Origin: JBGLNJ01 sp041300525
GTDB taxonomy: Bacteria > Chloroflexota > Anaerolineae > Fen-1058
DNA length: 64,000 nt
Reading direction: 5' to 3'
Assembly (NCBI GenBank): GCA_041300525.1
Contig: JBGLNJ010000001.1
Location: 4,588,001-4,652,000, forward strand
Positions 42,047-50,938 of the stretch are shown one piece after another. Position 1 is the first letter of the stretch. The number at the start of each line of letters is the position of its first letter. The translations under genes and the position numbers were made by a program. Under the pieces are notes generated by a model. That model was not told the origin of the DNA. It worked only from the letters and a program-made list of their open reading frames with translations, and searched no databases.

Positions 42047-44020
42047 ATGCGAAAATACACTCTTGTTCTGGCGACTGTCTGTTTCGTCCTGGTCTCGTTG
42101 CTATTGCAGACGTCTGTCGTTCCTGTTCATGCTGTGACGACCACGCCACGCCCTATCAAAGTGTGTCACATGTGCGATGAAGGGCTGCCGATCGATTCCA
42201 CGCCCACGCCGCAGCCGGCGGCGCATTTTTGGTTTTTCTACGATAGCGGCTGTCCTCCTTGCATAAAGACTTTGAACGAGGTCTTGCCGCCGATTCTATC
42301 CGGCTATCAGGTCGGGCAGGTCGTGGTCCACGCATGGGATATGGCGCAGAAAGGCCGCGAACTGAGATTTGCCCTGGAGGCGCGATACGGGCGCGCGGCC
42401 CAAGAAATCCCGGTGGTTTTTATCGGCGATGATATGCTCGCCGGCGACCAAGAAATCCAGCGAAACCTGGCCCCGCTCATTGACAAATATCTGGCACAGG
42501 GGGGAGTGGCCTTGCCCCAACTGCCAACTCCAGCCAAACCGTCGCCCACTGGAGCGCCGGCGGCAGTTGTGCAGCTTGCCAACTCGACGGCGGCCCAGCC
42601 GCCAGCCTCCGACAAGGTCATCATTTACTTTTTCTGGGGCGATGGCTGCCCGCACTGCGCCGACGAAAAGCCTTTTCTGGAAAGACTGAAGCAGCAGTAC
42701 CCCGTCGAGGTGCGCGCCTATGAGGTGTGGAACGTGCCGGAAAACCAAAGCATTTTTATCAAGATGGCGGCTGCTCATGGATTCGAGCCAGGCGGCGTGC
42801 CAACCACCTTTATTGGCGAGCGTCACTGGGTAGGATACAGTGACCGAATTGGGCGCGAGATCGAAGCAGCCGTGAAAGCATGTTTAGCGTCGGCCTGCAG
42901 TGATGCCGGGCAGGGTATTGTGCCGGGCAAGTCGCCGCTCGCTACTCCCACATCTGCGCCCAGCGCCACGCCGACACCCCGGCCCGTGGCGCGCGCGGTG
43001 TTGTTTTGGATGGACGGCTGTCCGCACTGCCACGAGGTCATTGACCAAGTGCTCCCGCCGCTCCAGCAAAAATATGGGGACCAACTGAATGTTCACTTGA
43101 TCGAGGTCAAGTCTCAACAAGACATTGACCAGTTGTACCAGATTGGGGCGGCGCTGAATATTCCCAAGCAAGATGTCGGCGTGCCATTCCTCGTCATCGG
43201 GGACAAGGCGCTGGTCGGCTCGGCGCAAATCCCCGCCGAACTGCCCGCTCTGATCGAAGGGTATCTGGCGGCGGGCGGCGTGGACTATCCGAATCTGCCA
43301 GGCATGGGGGCTTTGCTGCCGACGGCTGCGCCTCGCCCCGCGATGGCTCAACCGCAGGTCACGGCTACGGCCACACCGGCGGTGGCGGCGCAGTCCAGCC
43401 GCGACGCCCCGCCGTCTGCCTCATTCGCGGCGCGGCCCGTGTCAGAGGGCTTTGAGTTGGCGATAGGGATCATGGTTGGCATGGTAGTTGCGCTGGTCTA
43501 TGCGGGCGCGACATTCGGACGGGCGTGGTACGCGAAGCGTGGCCGCGCGCCGCGAGTTACACTTCGCGTGCCCGCCTGGACGGACGCGCTCACACCTGTG
43601 CTGACTATCATCGGCCTGGGCGTGGCCGGTTACCTGGCCTATGTGGAGACGCAGGCTGTGCCCGCCGCTTGCGGGCCGGTGGGCGATTGCAACGCAGTCC
43701 AGGCCAGTTCTTACGCCAAACTGTTTGGCGTGCTGCCCGTCGGCGTGTTCGGGATGCTCGGGTACATAGCAATCTTGGTTGCCTGGCTTTGGGGGCGCTT
43801 GCGCTCAGATCGCCTGGCCGATTATGCCCCGCTGGGCGTGCTTGGCATGACAGGGTTCGGCGTGTTGTTTTCGTTATATCTCGCTTACCTGGAGCCGTTC
43901 GTCATCAAGGCCGTATGCGCGTGGTGTCTGACCTCAGCCGTCATTATGACGCTGCTGATGCTGCTGGCCGTCGGCCCGGCGGTGGAAACAATCGTCATAT
44001 CGAACAGCCAGGACGGTTGA
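42047..44020 (+). CDS. Triple-thioredoxin/VKOR fusion disulfide-forming protein
   Basis: The 657-residue product has a signal peptide (about 1-29), a short CHMC motif (40-43), and three thioredoxin-like domains with redox motifs CPPC (69-72), CPHC (201-204) and CPHC (325-328), separated by Pro/Thr linkers. Membrane segments and a vitamin K epoxide reductase domain follow from about residue 470: loop cysteines C542 and C548 (ACGPVGDC), SSYAKLFGVLPVGVFG and the active CAWC (624-627). VKOR passes electrons from Trx partners to quinone to make disulfides outside the membrane. Bacterial VKOR-Trx fusions usually carry one Trx at the C-terminus, so three N-terminal domains are unusual. Its stop overlaps the next gene. 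Confidence 0.88.
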   Translation: MRKYTLVLATVCFVLVSLLLQTSVVPVHAVTTTPRPIKVCHMCDEGLPIDSTPTPQPAAHFWFFYDSGCPPCIKTLNEVLPPILSGYQVGQVVVHAWDMAQKGRELRFALEARYGRAAQEIPVVFIGDDMLAGDQEIQRNLAPLIDKYLAQGGVALPQLPTPAKPSPTGAPAAVVQLANSTAAQPPASDKVIIYFFWGDGCPHCADEKPFLERLKQQYPVEVRAYEVWNVPENQSIFIKMAAAHGFEPGGVPTTFIGERHWVGYSDRIGREIEAAVKACLASACSDAGQGIVPGKSPLATPTSAPSATPTPRPVARAVLFWMDGCPHCHEVIDQVLPPLQQKYGDQLNVHLIEVKSQQDIDQLYQIGAALNIPKQDVGVPFLVIGDKALVGSAQIPAELPALIEGYLAAGGVDYPNLPGMGALLPTAAPRPAMAQPQVTATATPAVAAQSSRDAPPSASFAARPVSEGFELAIGIMVGMVVALVYAGATFGRAWYAKRGRAPRVTLRVPAWTDALTPVLTIIGLGVAGYLAYVETQAVPAACGPVGDCNAVQASSYAKLFGVLPVGVFGMLGYIAILVAWLWGRLRSDRLADYAPLGVLGMTGFGVLFSLYLAYLEPFVIKAVCAWCLTSAVIMTLLMLLAVGPAVETIVISNSQDG

Positions 44021-44366
44021 GCGAGTATCGGTTGAGTCCTACGGGTTTTTGGCGAATCGCGTTGATCGTGCTGCTTGGCGGCTTGGCGGCGGCGTGCGGC
44101 GCTCAACCTGCGCGTTCGAGCGCGTCGCCCGCGGCCGGGCCGGCCACTCTCCCGCCGCCGAGTAGCCCGGCGCAGGCGGTGGGTGGAACGTACGCGCCAG
44201 GTTACTGGCGCAACATCACCCCGGCGCAGTTGAGCGCAATGTTGAGGCGCAAAGATTTTTGGCTGGTCAACACCCACGCGCCGTATGGGGTCGAGATCGA
44301 GCAGACAGACGCTCACATTCCACTTGACGAGAGCGGACAGTGGCTGACCCGATATCCGGCAGCAAT
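44017..44366 (+). pseudogene. Rhodanese-like lipoprotein, 3'-truncated
   Basis: A TTG start overlaps the VKOR stop as TTGA. The lipoprotein signal reads FWRIALIVLLGGLAAACG, followed by a Pro/Ser linker and the first half of a rhodanese domain (YWRNITPAQLSAMLRRKDFW, LVNTHAPYGVEIEQTDAHIP). The catalytic cysteine loop, which should follow GQWLTRYPA, is missing: homology stops at about 44366. Coupling to the Trx-VKOR protein suggests a role in extracytoplasmic thiol or sulfane-sulfur transfer. The open frame continues to 44613 as nonsense. Confidence 0.72.
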
Positions 44367-44395
44367 ATCGGGGTCTGACGGGATGGTCGGTGTAG

Positions 44396-44623
44396 ATGTG
44401 GGTCGGGCTGGCGGCGCTGGTCGTTGCCGGCGCCTTCGGACTGGGAGGCTGCGTCCCGGATGCCGTGAATCCGCCTCCGTCTCGACTGCCGACTGTGGTC
44501 GTTGTTTCAGCCGTTACACCGGTGCCATCACCGACCTTGCTCGGCGCAGCGACGCCCAACCCAAGAAACCATCCTTGCACCTCGACAATCACCCTATGCT
44601 TGATGTCGCTTAACCCGAACTGA
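44396..44623 (+). CDS. Short lipoprotein, probably an N-terminal fragment
   Basis: The frame begins MWVGLAALVVAGAFGLGGC with lipobox LGGC, then a Pro/Thr/Val-rich linker (PPPSRLPTVVVVSAVTPVPS). After about 55 residues the composition becomes random and the frame ends next to the ISNCY left end. Such signal-plus-linker starts normally precede a folded domain, which is absent. The first residues overlap the broken rhodanese region, so the true start may be upstream. Confidence 0.4.
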   Translation: MWVGLAALVVAGAFGLGGCVPDAVNPPPSRLPTVVVVSAVTPVPSPTLLGAATPNPRNHPCTSTITLCLMSLNPN

Positions 44624-44633
44624 GGTTATCTAG

Positions 44634-46275
44634 CTAGTAATCGGTGCGAAACTCATCAAGCATTCATCTATCAAACAGCGGGTGGGTCAAGCTGGCGGTC
44701 AGCCGGATGGCACGTTGACAACTGATCGTGCTAACGCACGCCCTGCGTGATCGGGAAGCGCAGCGTCATTAGGCGGTCGGAGGGGCGAGACGGCGTCCCA
44801 TCACGGCCAGGTTACCGGCGATGACGCCCCAGCCGACCCAGCGGGCGAAGCCGTCTTCGCCATGGTTGCGGCAGCGACCCAAGCCATGCTTGCGTTTGAG
44901 CACACTGATGCGCCCTTCGATGCCGGCATGAAACCTTCGCCCGCGCCGGAACCAGCCTTGGTGTTCATGCCGGCGGCGCTCTGCTGACTTGTGACCCGGC
45001 TTGGGCAGGATGATGCGTTTGACACCTTGCGCTTGGGCATAGGTTTCGTTGTCGAACGAATAGAGGCCACGGTCGGCGCTGACTTGCGTCGGCGGACGGC
45101 CGAACAGCCGGCGATGGTGGTCCAGGGCGGGCCGCCATTGACTCTCATCCCCCGGGTTGCCGTCGAGTATGCGCCAGTGGCTGACCAGGCCGCCGTCGAC
45201 CTCATCCAGCCAGACTTTGCGGCCAAACTCAGTCTCTTTGCCGGCCTTGTTACGACGGATGATGGCGGTGTGGGGCTCAAAGAGGCTGACCAGTTTTTCA
45301 GCGGCGGGCACGGACTCGCCCCCAAAGACCCGGCGCTCCGTCTGCCTAATCACTTGCTCGACCCGTGGCAGGAAGGTGGCTAACGGCTCGCACCACCGCT
45401 GCACGGCCGGTAGGGACTGGAACGCAGTCAACGCCTGCTGGGCTTGGGCGACACTGGCCTGTGCCACCTGGACCAGCCGCCGGTACGCTTGCTGCATCCC
45501 TGCTTTGGCCGCCTCACTGCGCTGGCGGGCAGTCGATTGGATAGTACGGGCCTGTTGGCGAGCGCTGCGCGTGCGGTCGCGAAAGAACTTGGCGGTCTTC
45601 TCCGGCACAGCGCCGGCCGCTTGAGCGACTGTGGCTTTGAGCCGCTTCAAGGTGCGGCTGAGCACGCGCACCCCATCGGCCAGGAGCTTGCTATCACTCG
45701 GGTAGGCTATGTTGGTCTCGACCACCGTACCGTCGGTGCGCAACTTGCGCCCGCGTGTGACCTTGCGTTGGGTCGCCAACTGCACCAGCCGGTGGTTGAA
45801 GGCTTCCAGGGTTTCGGGTTTGATCTGGTTGGCCCAACGTAGCAGCGTCGTGTCATCGGGGACATCGGCTAGATAGACCCGGCAAAACTGGCGCAAGACC
45901 AGGCTGTCGCGCACTTGCGCTTCAGTCTGGGCATAACTGAGGTTGTACAGATGCTTTACTGCCAACATGCGCACAATCACTTCCACCGGCGTCGAACTGC
46001 GTCCGGTTTGGGTGGTCTTGGCATAGCGCTTGGCCAGGTCGTCCTTGATGCGTCCAAACAGCTCAACGTCATCGAGCAACCTGTCAATCTCGGCCAGCTC
46101 CGGGTCCATCTCAGGCACGTGGTGAGCAATCTCCATGAACAACTTGTCAACCTTGTACCGCTCGCGTAACATAACCCTGTCTCCTCAGTCGGTTGGCTGT
46201 GGCCGTCGCTGCCATCAGCCTACCCCATCTGAGGAGACTTTCTGTCTGTTTTACCCGTTTCGCACCGAAAACTAG
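44634..46275. mobile_element. ISNCY-type insertion sequence, complete
   Basis: Imperfect 19-bp terminal inverted repeats CTAGTaaTCGGTGCGAAAC (44634-44652) and its complement (46257-46275) enclose one transposase gene. Each end begins with CTAG. Another CTAG (44630-44633) adjoins the left end, so either CTAG is the target duplication or part of the repeat. The size is about 1.64 kb. The right end lies five bases from the next IS. Confidence 0.8.
44769..46172 (-). CDS. ISNCY family transposase
   Basis: The 467-residue protein begins MLRERYKVDKLFMEIAHHVP and contains the DUF772-type helix-turn-helix part (SSTPVEVIVRMLAVKHLYNL, SLVLRQFCRVYLADVPDDTT), then LRTDGTVVETNIAYPSDSKL, the first catalytic aspartate, a coiled-coil insertion, VSADRGLYSFDNE with the second, and FHAGIEGRISVLKRKHGLGR with the glutamate. 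This order is that of ISNCY/IS1182-like DDE transposases. The frame is intact and the terminal repeats are present, so the element could be active. Confidence 0.88.
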   Translation of the reverse strand: MLRERYKVDKLFMEIAHHVPEMDPELAEIDRLLDDVELFGRIKDDLAKRYAKTTQTGRSSTPVEVIVRMLAVKHLYNLSYAQTEAQVRDSLVLRQFCRVYLADVPDDTTLLRWANQIKPETLEAFNHRLVQLATQRKVTRGRKLRTDGTVVETNIAYPSDSKLLADGVRVLSRTLKRLKATVAQAAGAVPEKTAKFFRDRTRSARQQARTIQSTARQRSEAAKAGMQQAYRRLVQVAQASVAQAQQALTAFQSLPAVQRWCEPLATFLPRVEQVIRQTERRVFGGESVPAAEKLVSLFEPHTAIIRRNKAGKETEFGRKVWLDEVDGGLVSHWRILDGNPGDESQWRPALDHHRRLFGRPPTQVSADRGLYSFDNETYAQAQGVKRIILPKPGHKSAERRRHEHQGWFRRGRRFHAGIEGRISVLKRKHGLGRCRNHGEDGFARWVGWGVIAGNLAVMGRRLAPPTA

Positions 46276-46279
46276 ATTG

Positions 46280-47088
46280 TGTTGACATTTCAGCGTAGCC
46301 AAATGAGAGAGCCGGTCAGGTGCAAGAAGCCAAGAAAGCGGCTCGCCAGTTTGTCGAAGCGCGAAAAGACGCGGCGGAAGTGTTTGATCTTGCCGATGAA
46401 GCACTCGACGAGGTGGCGTTCTCTGTAGAGCCAAGAGTCGTAATCGTGTGGGTCTCTGGCGTTCTTCTTGGGTGGGATGACAGGTTGGGCCCCACTGGCA
46501 AGGATTTGGGAGCGGAAGTCATGGGCGGCGTAGCCTCGGTCAGCGATCACATAGTCGAATGGCAGGTCGGCGATCATCTCTTCAGCCAACGTCACGTCGT
46601 GCTGTTGTCCCGCAGTCAGGCGGAAACGCAGCGGGTTGCCCAAACCATCCACCGTCACATGGACCTTGGTGCTGAATCCGCCTCGGCTACGACCAAGGGC
46701 TTGCGCAGCCTGCCCACCGTTTTTTTCTCGCACCCGCAGCACAGGCATGTGCCCGTACGATGGGGGTGTCGACCATGCCATGCTCCATGTCCCGGTCATC
46801 GGCAAAGTGCTCAAACATCCGCTCCCACACACCAGCGTCACACCAGCGAGCAAAGCGCTTGTATACGGTGTTCCAGTTTCCGTACTCCTGCAGCAGTAAA
46901 CGCCATTGTGCTCCGCTCCGGTTTATCCAGAGCACCGCTTCGACAAAGAGGCGGCACTCGTTCTCATCGCTCCCGACATAGGCGTTTGGTTCGTTACGCA
47001 GAAACGCCAGCATCTTCACCCATTGTTCATCACTCAGTTTCACGGTTGTCATGCAACAACCTTACCAGCATCAACTCAAATGTCAACA
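46280..47088. mobile_element. IS5-family (IS427-group) insertion sequence, complete
   Basis: Terminal inverted repeats TGTTGACATTT (46280-46290) and AAATGTCAACA (47078-47088) enclose two overlapping minus-strand frames joined by an A7 slippery site. About 0.81 kb, the usual IS427 size. It directly abuts the ISNCY element on its left and an IS701 remnant on its right. Confidence 0.85.
46290..47052 (-). CDS. IS5/IS427 transposase in two frames (programmed frameshift)
   Basis: The first frame (47052-46687) encodes MTTVKLSDEQWVKMLAFLRN, CRLFVEAVLWINRSGAQWRL and WCDAGVWERMFEHFADDRDM, the DUF4096-type N-terminal part with the first aspartate near MVDTPIVRAHACAAG. The second frame carries KVHVTVDGLGNPLRFRLTAG, ADLPFDYVIADRGYAAHDFR and the glutamate in ERHLVECFIGKIKHFRRV. 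They join at seven adenines (complement of 46720-46726) followed by CGG, a classic -1 slippage site for IS427 elements. Both frames are intact, so active transposase may be produced. Confidence 0.88.
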
Positions 47089-47098
47089 GTGCCTAGTA

Positions 47099-47640
47099 CT
47101 ACAGTTGTAATTGAGTCATCAGTTTCAGACGGCGCTTATAGTGATAGTGTTGGGCCACGGCTTGGTGGTGACGCCGCCAGTATGACCAAGCGAGCACAAA
47201 GGGCTGCGGCGGCAGACACATCCAGAGCAGCTGCCAGAGTAGGCGGCGCACTTCGGCCACGCTCAGGCGGACAAGAGACCGCGGCGGGCCTTGAAGGCCG
47301 CCAGGCTGTCCGGTTTCAGGCCCCCTTTTTCCGGCTCTGCCAAGACCGGCGCCAACTCCGGCTCACCGCTCTTGGCGCGCACCACCGCCAGCAAGGCATG
47401 GGCGAGACAGGCAAGAGTGATATGACGATGCCAACCGTCCCAGGAACGCAGCTCATAATGGTCCAGCCCCACTTGCCCCTTGGCTTCTTCAAAGGCCGAC
47501 TCGATGTGCCAGCGGCTGCCCGCCACCTGGACCAGCTTGGCCAGGGACGTCTCTGCGGGTGCGCAGCAGACGAAGGCCGTCAGTTCCATTGGGTCCTCCA
47601 GGCTGCGCCGCACCAAGAGCCAACGTCGCCAGCCCTCCAC
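47099..47640 (-). pseudogene. IS701-type transposase, C-terminal remnant with frameshift
   Basis: The minus strand reads WRRWLLVRRSLEDPMELTAF, then VAGSRWHIESAFEEAKGQVG, LDHYELRSWDGWHRHITLAC: the catalytic glutamate region of IS701-family transposases. Near 47278 the frame shifts; the adjacent frame carries VRLSVAEVRRLLWQLLW and SYWRRHHQAVAQHYHYKRRL to a stop at 47099. The N-terminal two thirds are missing: at about 47645 the sequence becomes sugar transferase. So it is a dead fragment, next to two intact insertion sequences. Confidence 0.75.
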
Positions 47641-47644
47641 CAGA

Positions 47645-48932
47645 AGAAACGCCCCACGCGCGTCACGCGTGGATCGTCCTTGATCTTGAAGGCTGGCGAT
47701 TCTAATTGTTCGACGTTGACGATCTCTGCCAGCCGGGACTCTGCGCCGTTCACCATCGAGCGCAATTTGACAATGCGAAACGGGCGGCCATTTTCGCCCA
47801 CGCGCGTCTGCTTGAAAAGAACCGGGCCAGGCGAGTCCAGCCTGACGATCACCGCCAACACCGCCATCACCGGCGCAATAAGAACCAGCCCCACCAGAGC
47901 GCCCACGATGTCCATCACGCGCTTGGCAACCCGATTGAATGGACTGAGCACCGGCTTGCGCGTCGTGGGTCGAAAGGCAAAGCGAGCGTAACCGGTCGCC
48001 AGGCCCGCGCCCAATGCCGCCGCGCGCGCGACCAGCATCGGCGCGGCGACGAGCAGCGCACCGGCATCCCGACGCAGCACCTTGAGCAAGAATGGCGCAG
48101 CCGTCAACACGAAAGCAACCGCCAGCACCAACGCCCCCCAGCCAGCCAGCCTCGGCCACACCGGCCAAGCTACCAACGCCAGGCCCAGCAACCCCAACAG
48201 GACCAGTTGCGCCTTGAGCGTCTGCGGCGTATGCGAATCGCGCACAACTTTTTCCGGGTGCCAGCGCACCAGGAGCGCTTTCCAGTAGCCGATGCCAAAT
48301 TTGCGGCGGATGTATTCGCCCAGCGTCCGGTCGTGTTGATGGTAAACCTGCGCGGTCGGGACGAACACCAAGCGGTAGCCTTTTTGTGAGAGGCGGAAAG
48401 AGAGTTCCTGATCTTCGACCGAGGCCGTGGAAAAGACCGGGTCGAACCCACCGTTCTCCAGGAACACGGCACGGCGGTAGGCCGCCGAGTACGTGTCTAC
48501 AAAGTCAATGCGGGGTTGATTCGCCAGCCGGTCATATTTGTCTTCGTACTCAAGCTGGACAAAGCGCGCCGTCAATTCACGCTGGCGCGTGCGATAAGTG
48601 CCTTTTGCGCCGGACACGTCCGGGTCGGCAAACGGCGCGCTCATCCGCTCGATCCAATCCGGCGCTGGCTCGCAGTCTGCATCGGTGAACAAAATCAGAT
48701 CGCCCCGCGCCATCTCGACGCCGTGATTGCGCGCCGCCGCCGGGCCTTGATTGGATTGGCGAATTACCTGCGCGCCGGCGGCCTCGGCAATCGCCGCTGT
48801 CTCATCGGTCGAGCCGTCGTCCACCACGATGATTTCGTACTCGCCGCGCGGGATGCTCTGCTGGGTCAGCGCGCGCACACAATTGCCGATCGTCTTGGCG
48901 GCATTATAGGCAGGAATGACCACCGAGATCAT
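47645..48932 (-). CDS. Glycosyltransferase (GT2) fused to a sugar-phosphate transferase, 3'-truncated
   Basis: From MISVVIPAYNAAKTIGNCVR a family 2 glycosyltransferase runs about 240 residues with VVDDGSTDETAA, the DxD site LILFTDADCEPAPDW and the VEDQELSFRLSQKGYRL motif. Membrane helices follow, then a bacterial sugar transferase (WcaJ/WbaP type) with RVMDIVGALVGLVLIAPVMA, FKQTRVGENGRPFRIVKLRS and DDPRVTRVG. Then the sequence changes to IS701. The fusion is uncommon: normally separate proteins prime an undecaprenyl carrier and extend it. The start overlaps the stop of the upstream flippase gene (ATGA). Confidence 0.83.
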
Positions 48933-49954
48933 TGCGATGTTTCTCCCGGTTGCGGCGACTCGACGCGCACGGGCACCGGCTTGGGCCGCAAGCTCAAGAT
49001 CAACAACCCCAAGACGGTCGGCGGGACAAAAATCGTCAGGTGCAACAACGCGCCGTAGGCCAACGCCGTGCTGGCCGAAACGCCGAACGCCGTCAACGTC
49101 AGCACGGTGATGCCGTGAAAGATGCCGACCTTGCCCGGCAGTGACGGCGGCACCACGCCGAGGTAGAGCACGACCATCAGCAGCAAGCCCACATAAGCCG
49201 GAAGACGGATGTCCATCGCGGCGAATAGCACATAGTTGGTGCTGGCCGCCAGGACATACGCCAGGCCCGACCACAGCCAGGCAGCCAGGCTGGCGCGACC
49301 GTCGCGGAACACTTGCAGGCCATTCACGCCCGAGCGTCCCAGACTCGAAAGCCGCTCACCTACCGGCAGCCGTCGCAACAAGGGATACAAGCGCTCCAAC
49401 AATCGCTCGCCGAACCAGGCCACCGCCACCACAGCCAGCAGCGCCACGGCCGCCGTGACGGTCAACACGAGCGTCGAGCTTTCGACCCACGGCACGAGGT
49501 ACAACCACGGGATGGTGATGAGCGCGCACAGCGCCAGCATCACCATGTCCATCGCTTTTTCGGCCACGACCGAGCCGAGCACTGTGGCCTTGCTGACACG
49601 GGCATGCTCGCCCAGGTGATAAGCGCGACCCAAGTCGCCCGCGCGCGCCGGGATGAGCGTGTTGAGCATCTGGCCCACCAGCAGCGCCGCGAGCAAATCG
49701 CGCAGCCGCAACCGCTCGTGTTCCGGGTAAAGCAGCCAGCGCCAGCGCGCGGCTTTGGCGACCGTCGTCAGCAAAACAGTCAACAACCCCAGCAAGACAA
49801 GCGCAAGCCGAGCACTACGAATGGCCTCCCAGACTTCAGGCCAGCGCACACCGCGCACGGCAAACGCCAGCGCGATCACGCTCAAGAAAATGCCCGCTAC
49901 CCACAGCCATATCGGCTGGGCTTGCTTCCCGTTCGAGGCAATAGGATTCGTCAT
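48929..49954 (-). CDS. Flippase-like membrane protein (LPG synthase TM/AglD family)
   Basis: The 341-residue protein has eight or so membrane segments and the family wording AARWRWLLYPEHERLRLRDL, LNTLIPARAGDLGRAYHLGE and VVAEKAMDMVMLALCALITI, with late PPSLPGKVGIFHGITVLTLT. Proteins of this family (UPF0104/DUF2029-like, AglD, MprF N-part) are thought to move lipid-linked sugars or act with glycosyltransferases. The start at 49954 (MTNPIASNG) is preferred. It overlaps the glycosyltransferase by four bases, so they act together in an envelope glycan or glycolipid pathway. Confidence 0.85.
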   Translation of the reverse strand: MTNPIASNGKQAQPIWLWVAGIFLSVIALAFAVRGVRWPEVWEAIRSARLALVLLGLLTVLLTTVAKAARWRWLLYPEHERLRLRDLLAALLVGQMLNTLIPARAGDLGRAYHLGEHARVSKATVLGSVVAEKAMDMVMLALCALITIPWLYLVPWVESSTLVLTVTAAVALLAVVAVAWFGERLLERLYPLLRRLPVGERLSSLGRSGVNGLQVFRDGRASLAAWLWSGLAYVLAASTNYVLFAAMDIRLPAYVGLLLMVVLYLGVVPPSLPGKVGIFHGITVLTLTAFGVSASTALAYGALLHLTIFVPPTVLGLLILSLRPKPVPVRVESPQPGETSQ

Positions 49955-49976
49955 GGTTGCCTGTACTGGAACATCA

Positions 49977-50264
49977 TCACGAGCGCAAGAGGCGACGGGC
50001 ACGCCACGCCTCGACCAGCGCCATCACCGCGAGCACTCCCCACAAGATACGCTCCCACCAGCGACCGCCTGAAAGCGCCACGCCCGCGCAGATGCAAGTC
50101 AACCCACTCCACAGCGCCACACGAAAGGCAGCTCGCCCCAACACCTCACGTAGCCGCTGGCGGGTCGTGTGCGCACTCCAATCGGCATAACTCAAGACCG
50201 CCAGGACAAGAGCCAACCCCAGAATCCACACACTGTTCGTCGCCACACCCAACCAATCAACCAT
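49977..50264 (-). CDS. Small membrane protein upstream of the flippase (95 aa)
   Basis: From MVDWLGVATNSVWILGLALV the product has about three membrane segments (VWILGLALVLAVLSYADW, AALWSGLTCICAGVALSGG-like, RILWGVLAVMALVEAW) and ends RARRLLRS. It sits 22 bases upstream of the flippase start on the same strand and is probably in its operon. No function can be assigned. The start could be further upstream at 50372, but that frame is low in coding quality. Confidence 0.55.
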   Translation of the reverse strand: MVDWLGVATNSVWILGLALVLAVLSYADWSAHTTRQRLREVLGRAAFRVALWSGLTCICAGVALSGGRWWERILWGVLAVMALVEAWRARRLLRS

Positions 50265-50489
50265 ACACACACCAGAATCGTCACTGTCGCCAGTCTTAGC
50301 CACCGGGAGAGATTTCGTGGAGCGTTCGGTCGAGTATCCTACATCAACGAGAAGAATAGGAGTCAAGCCCAAAAGCGACCCGGATTATACCACACCTTCA
50401 ACGACGCACACTTGACCCGGCTTGACGGTTCGGCGCAAAGCTGGTATCTTTGCCATCCATTCTTAGATTACTCTGCCTGCGAGGATCAC

Positions 50490-50756
50490 GTGAGTCGAAT
50501 TGTTAACTCGGACGGAACGCCAAATCAACAACGCAACAGCCTGCGCCGCGCGATTGCCGAAGTCCTGCGCCGGATGAGCGCCAAGCCGGGGCTGGACGCG
50601 GAAGCCAAAGACATGCTGGCTTTCATCGTCATTTCGCTGCGCGGCATCGCCACCTCGGTGGACAAGTCCGCCTCAGCTTGGGAAAAGCGCGATTACTATC
50701 TCAAGGCCGATGCCTTCCGGCGCGATCAAAAACAGGCCGCGACGGCCTCTGCATAA
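50490..50756 (+). CDS. Small conserved hypothetical protein (88 aa)
   Basis: The GTG at 50490 follows GAGG six bases upstream and gives a helical protein: TPNQQRNSLRRAIAEVLRRM, DAEAKDMLAFIVISLRGIAT, SAWEKRDYYLKADAFRRDQ. The pattern (DMLAxIxxxLRxIxxTVxxSxxAWEKRxYWxKAD) is familiar from solitary Chloroflexota proteins of unknown role. It seems complete. Confidence 0.6.
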   Translation: MSRIVNSDGTPNQQRNSLRRAIAEVLRRMSAKPGLDAEAKDMLAFIVISLRGIATSVDKSASAWEKRDYYLKADAFRRDQKQAATASA

Positions 50757-50938
50757 AACGCACATTTGTAGAATTGTAAAGGTGCGACGAACTCAACTCA
50801 GGTTGAGCTTGTTTGGCACTCTAAACTTCAGTATCCTCCGTCTTTATAAAACCCTTACACCTCTCCCCCCTCTTTTTATCTTTTCCAAACATCGGCGCGT
50901 TAGAATTTCTCTTAACCTAGAGAGGAGCAGAACGCGCC

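Noticed and set aside
43525..44016. Upstream extension of the rhodanese frame to 43525
   Set aside because: That part is antiphase to the VKOR coding region; the TTG at 44017 with a lipoprotein signal is the credible start.
50757..50938. Possible c-di-AMP (ydaO-type) riboswitch ahead of the permease operon
   Set aside because: The leader is only about 180 bases, pyrimidine-rich, and I could not build the conserved riboswitch core by eye; the KimA-like assignment itself is uncertain.
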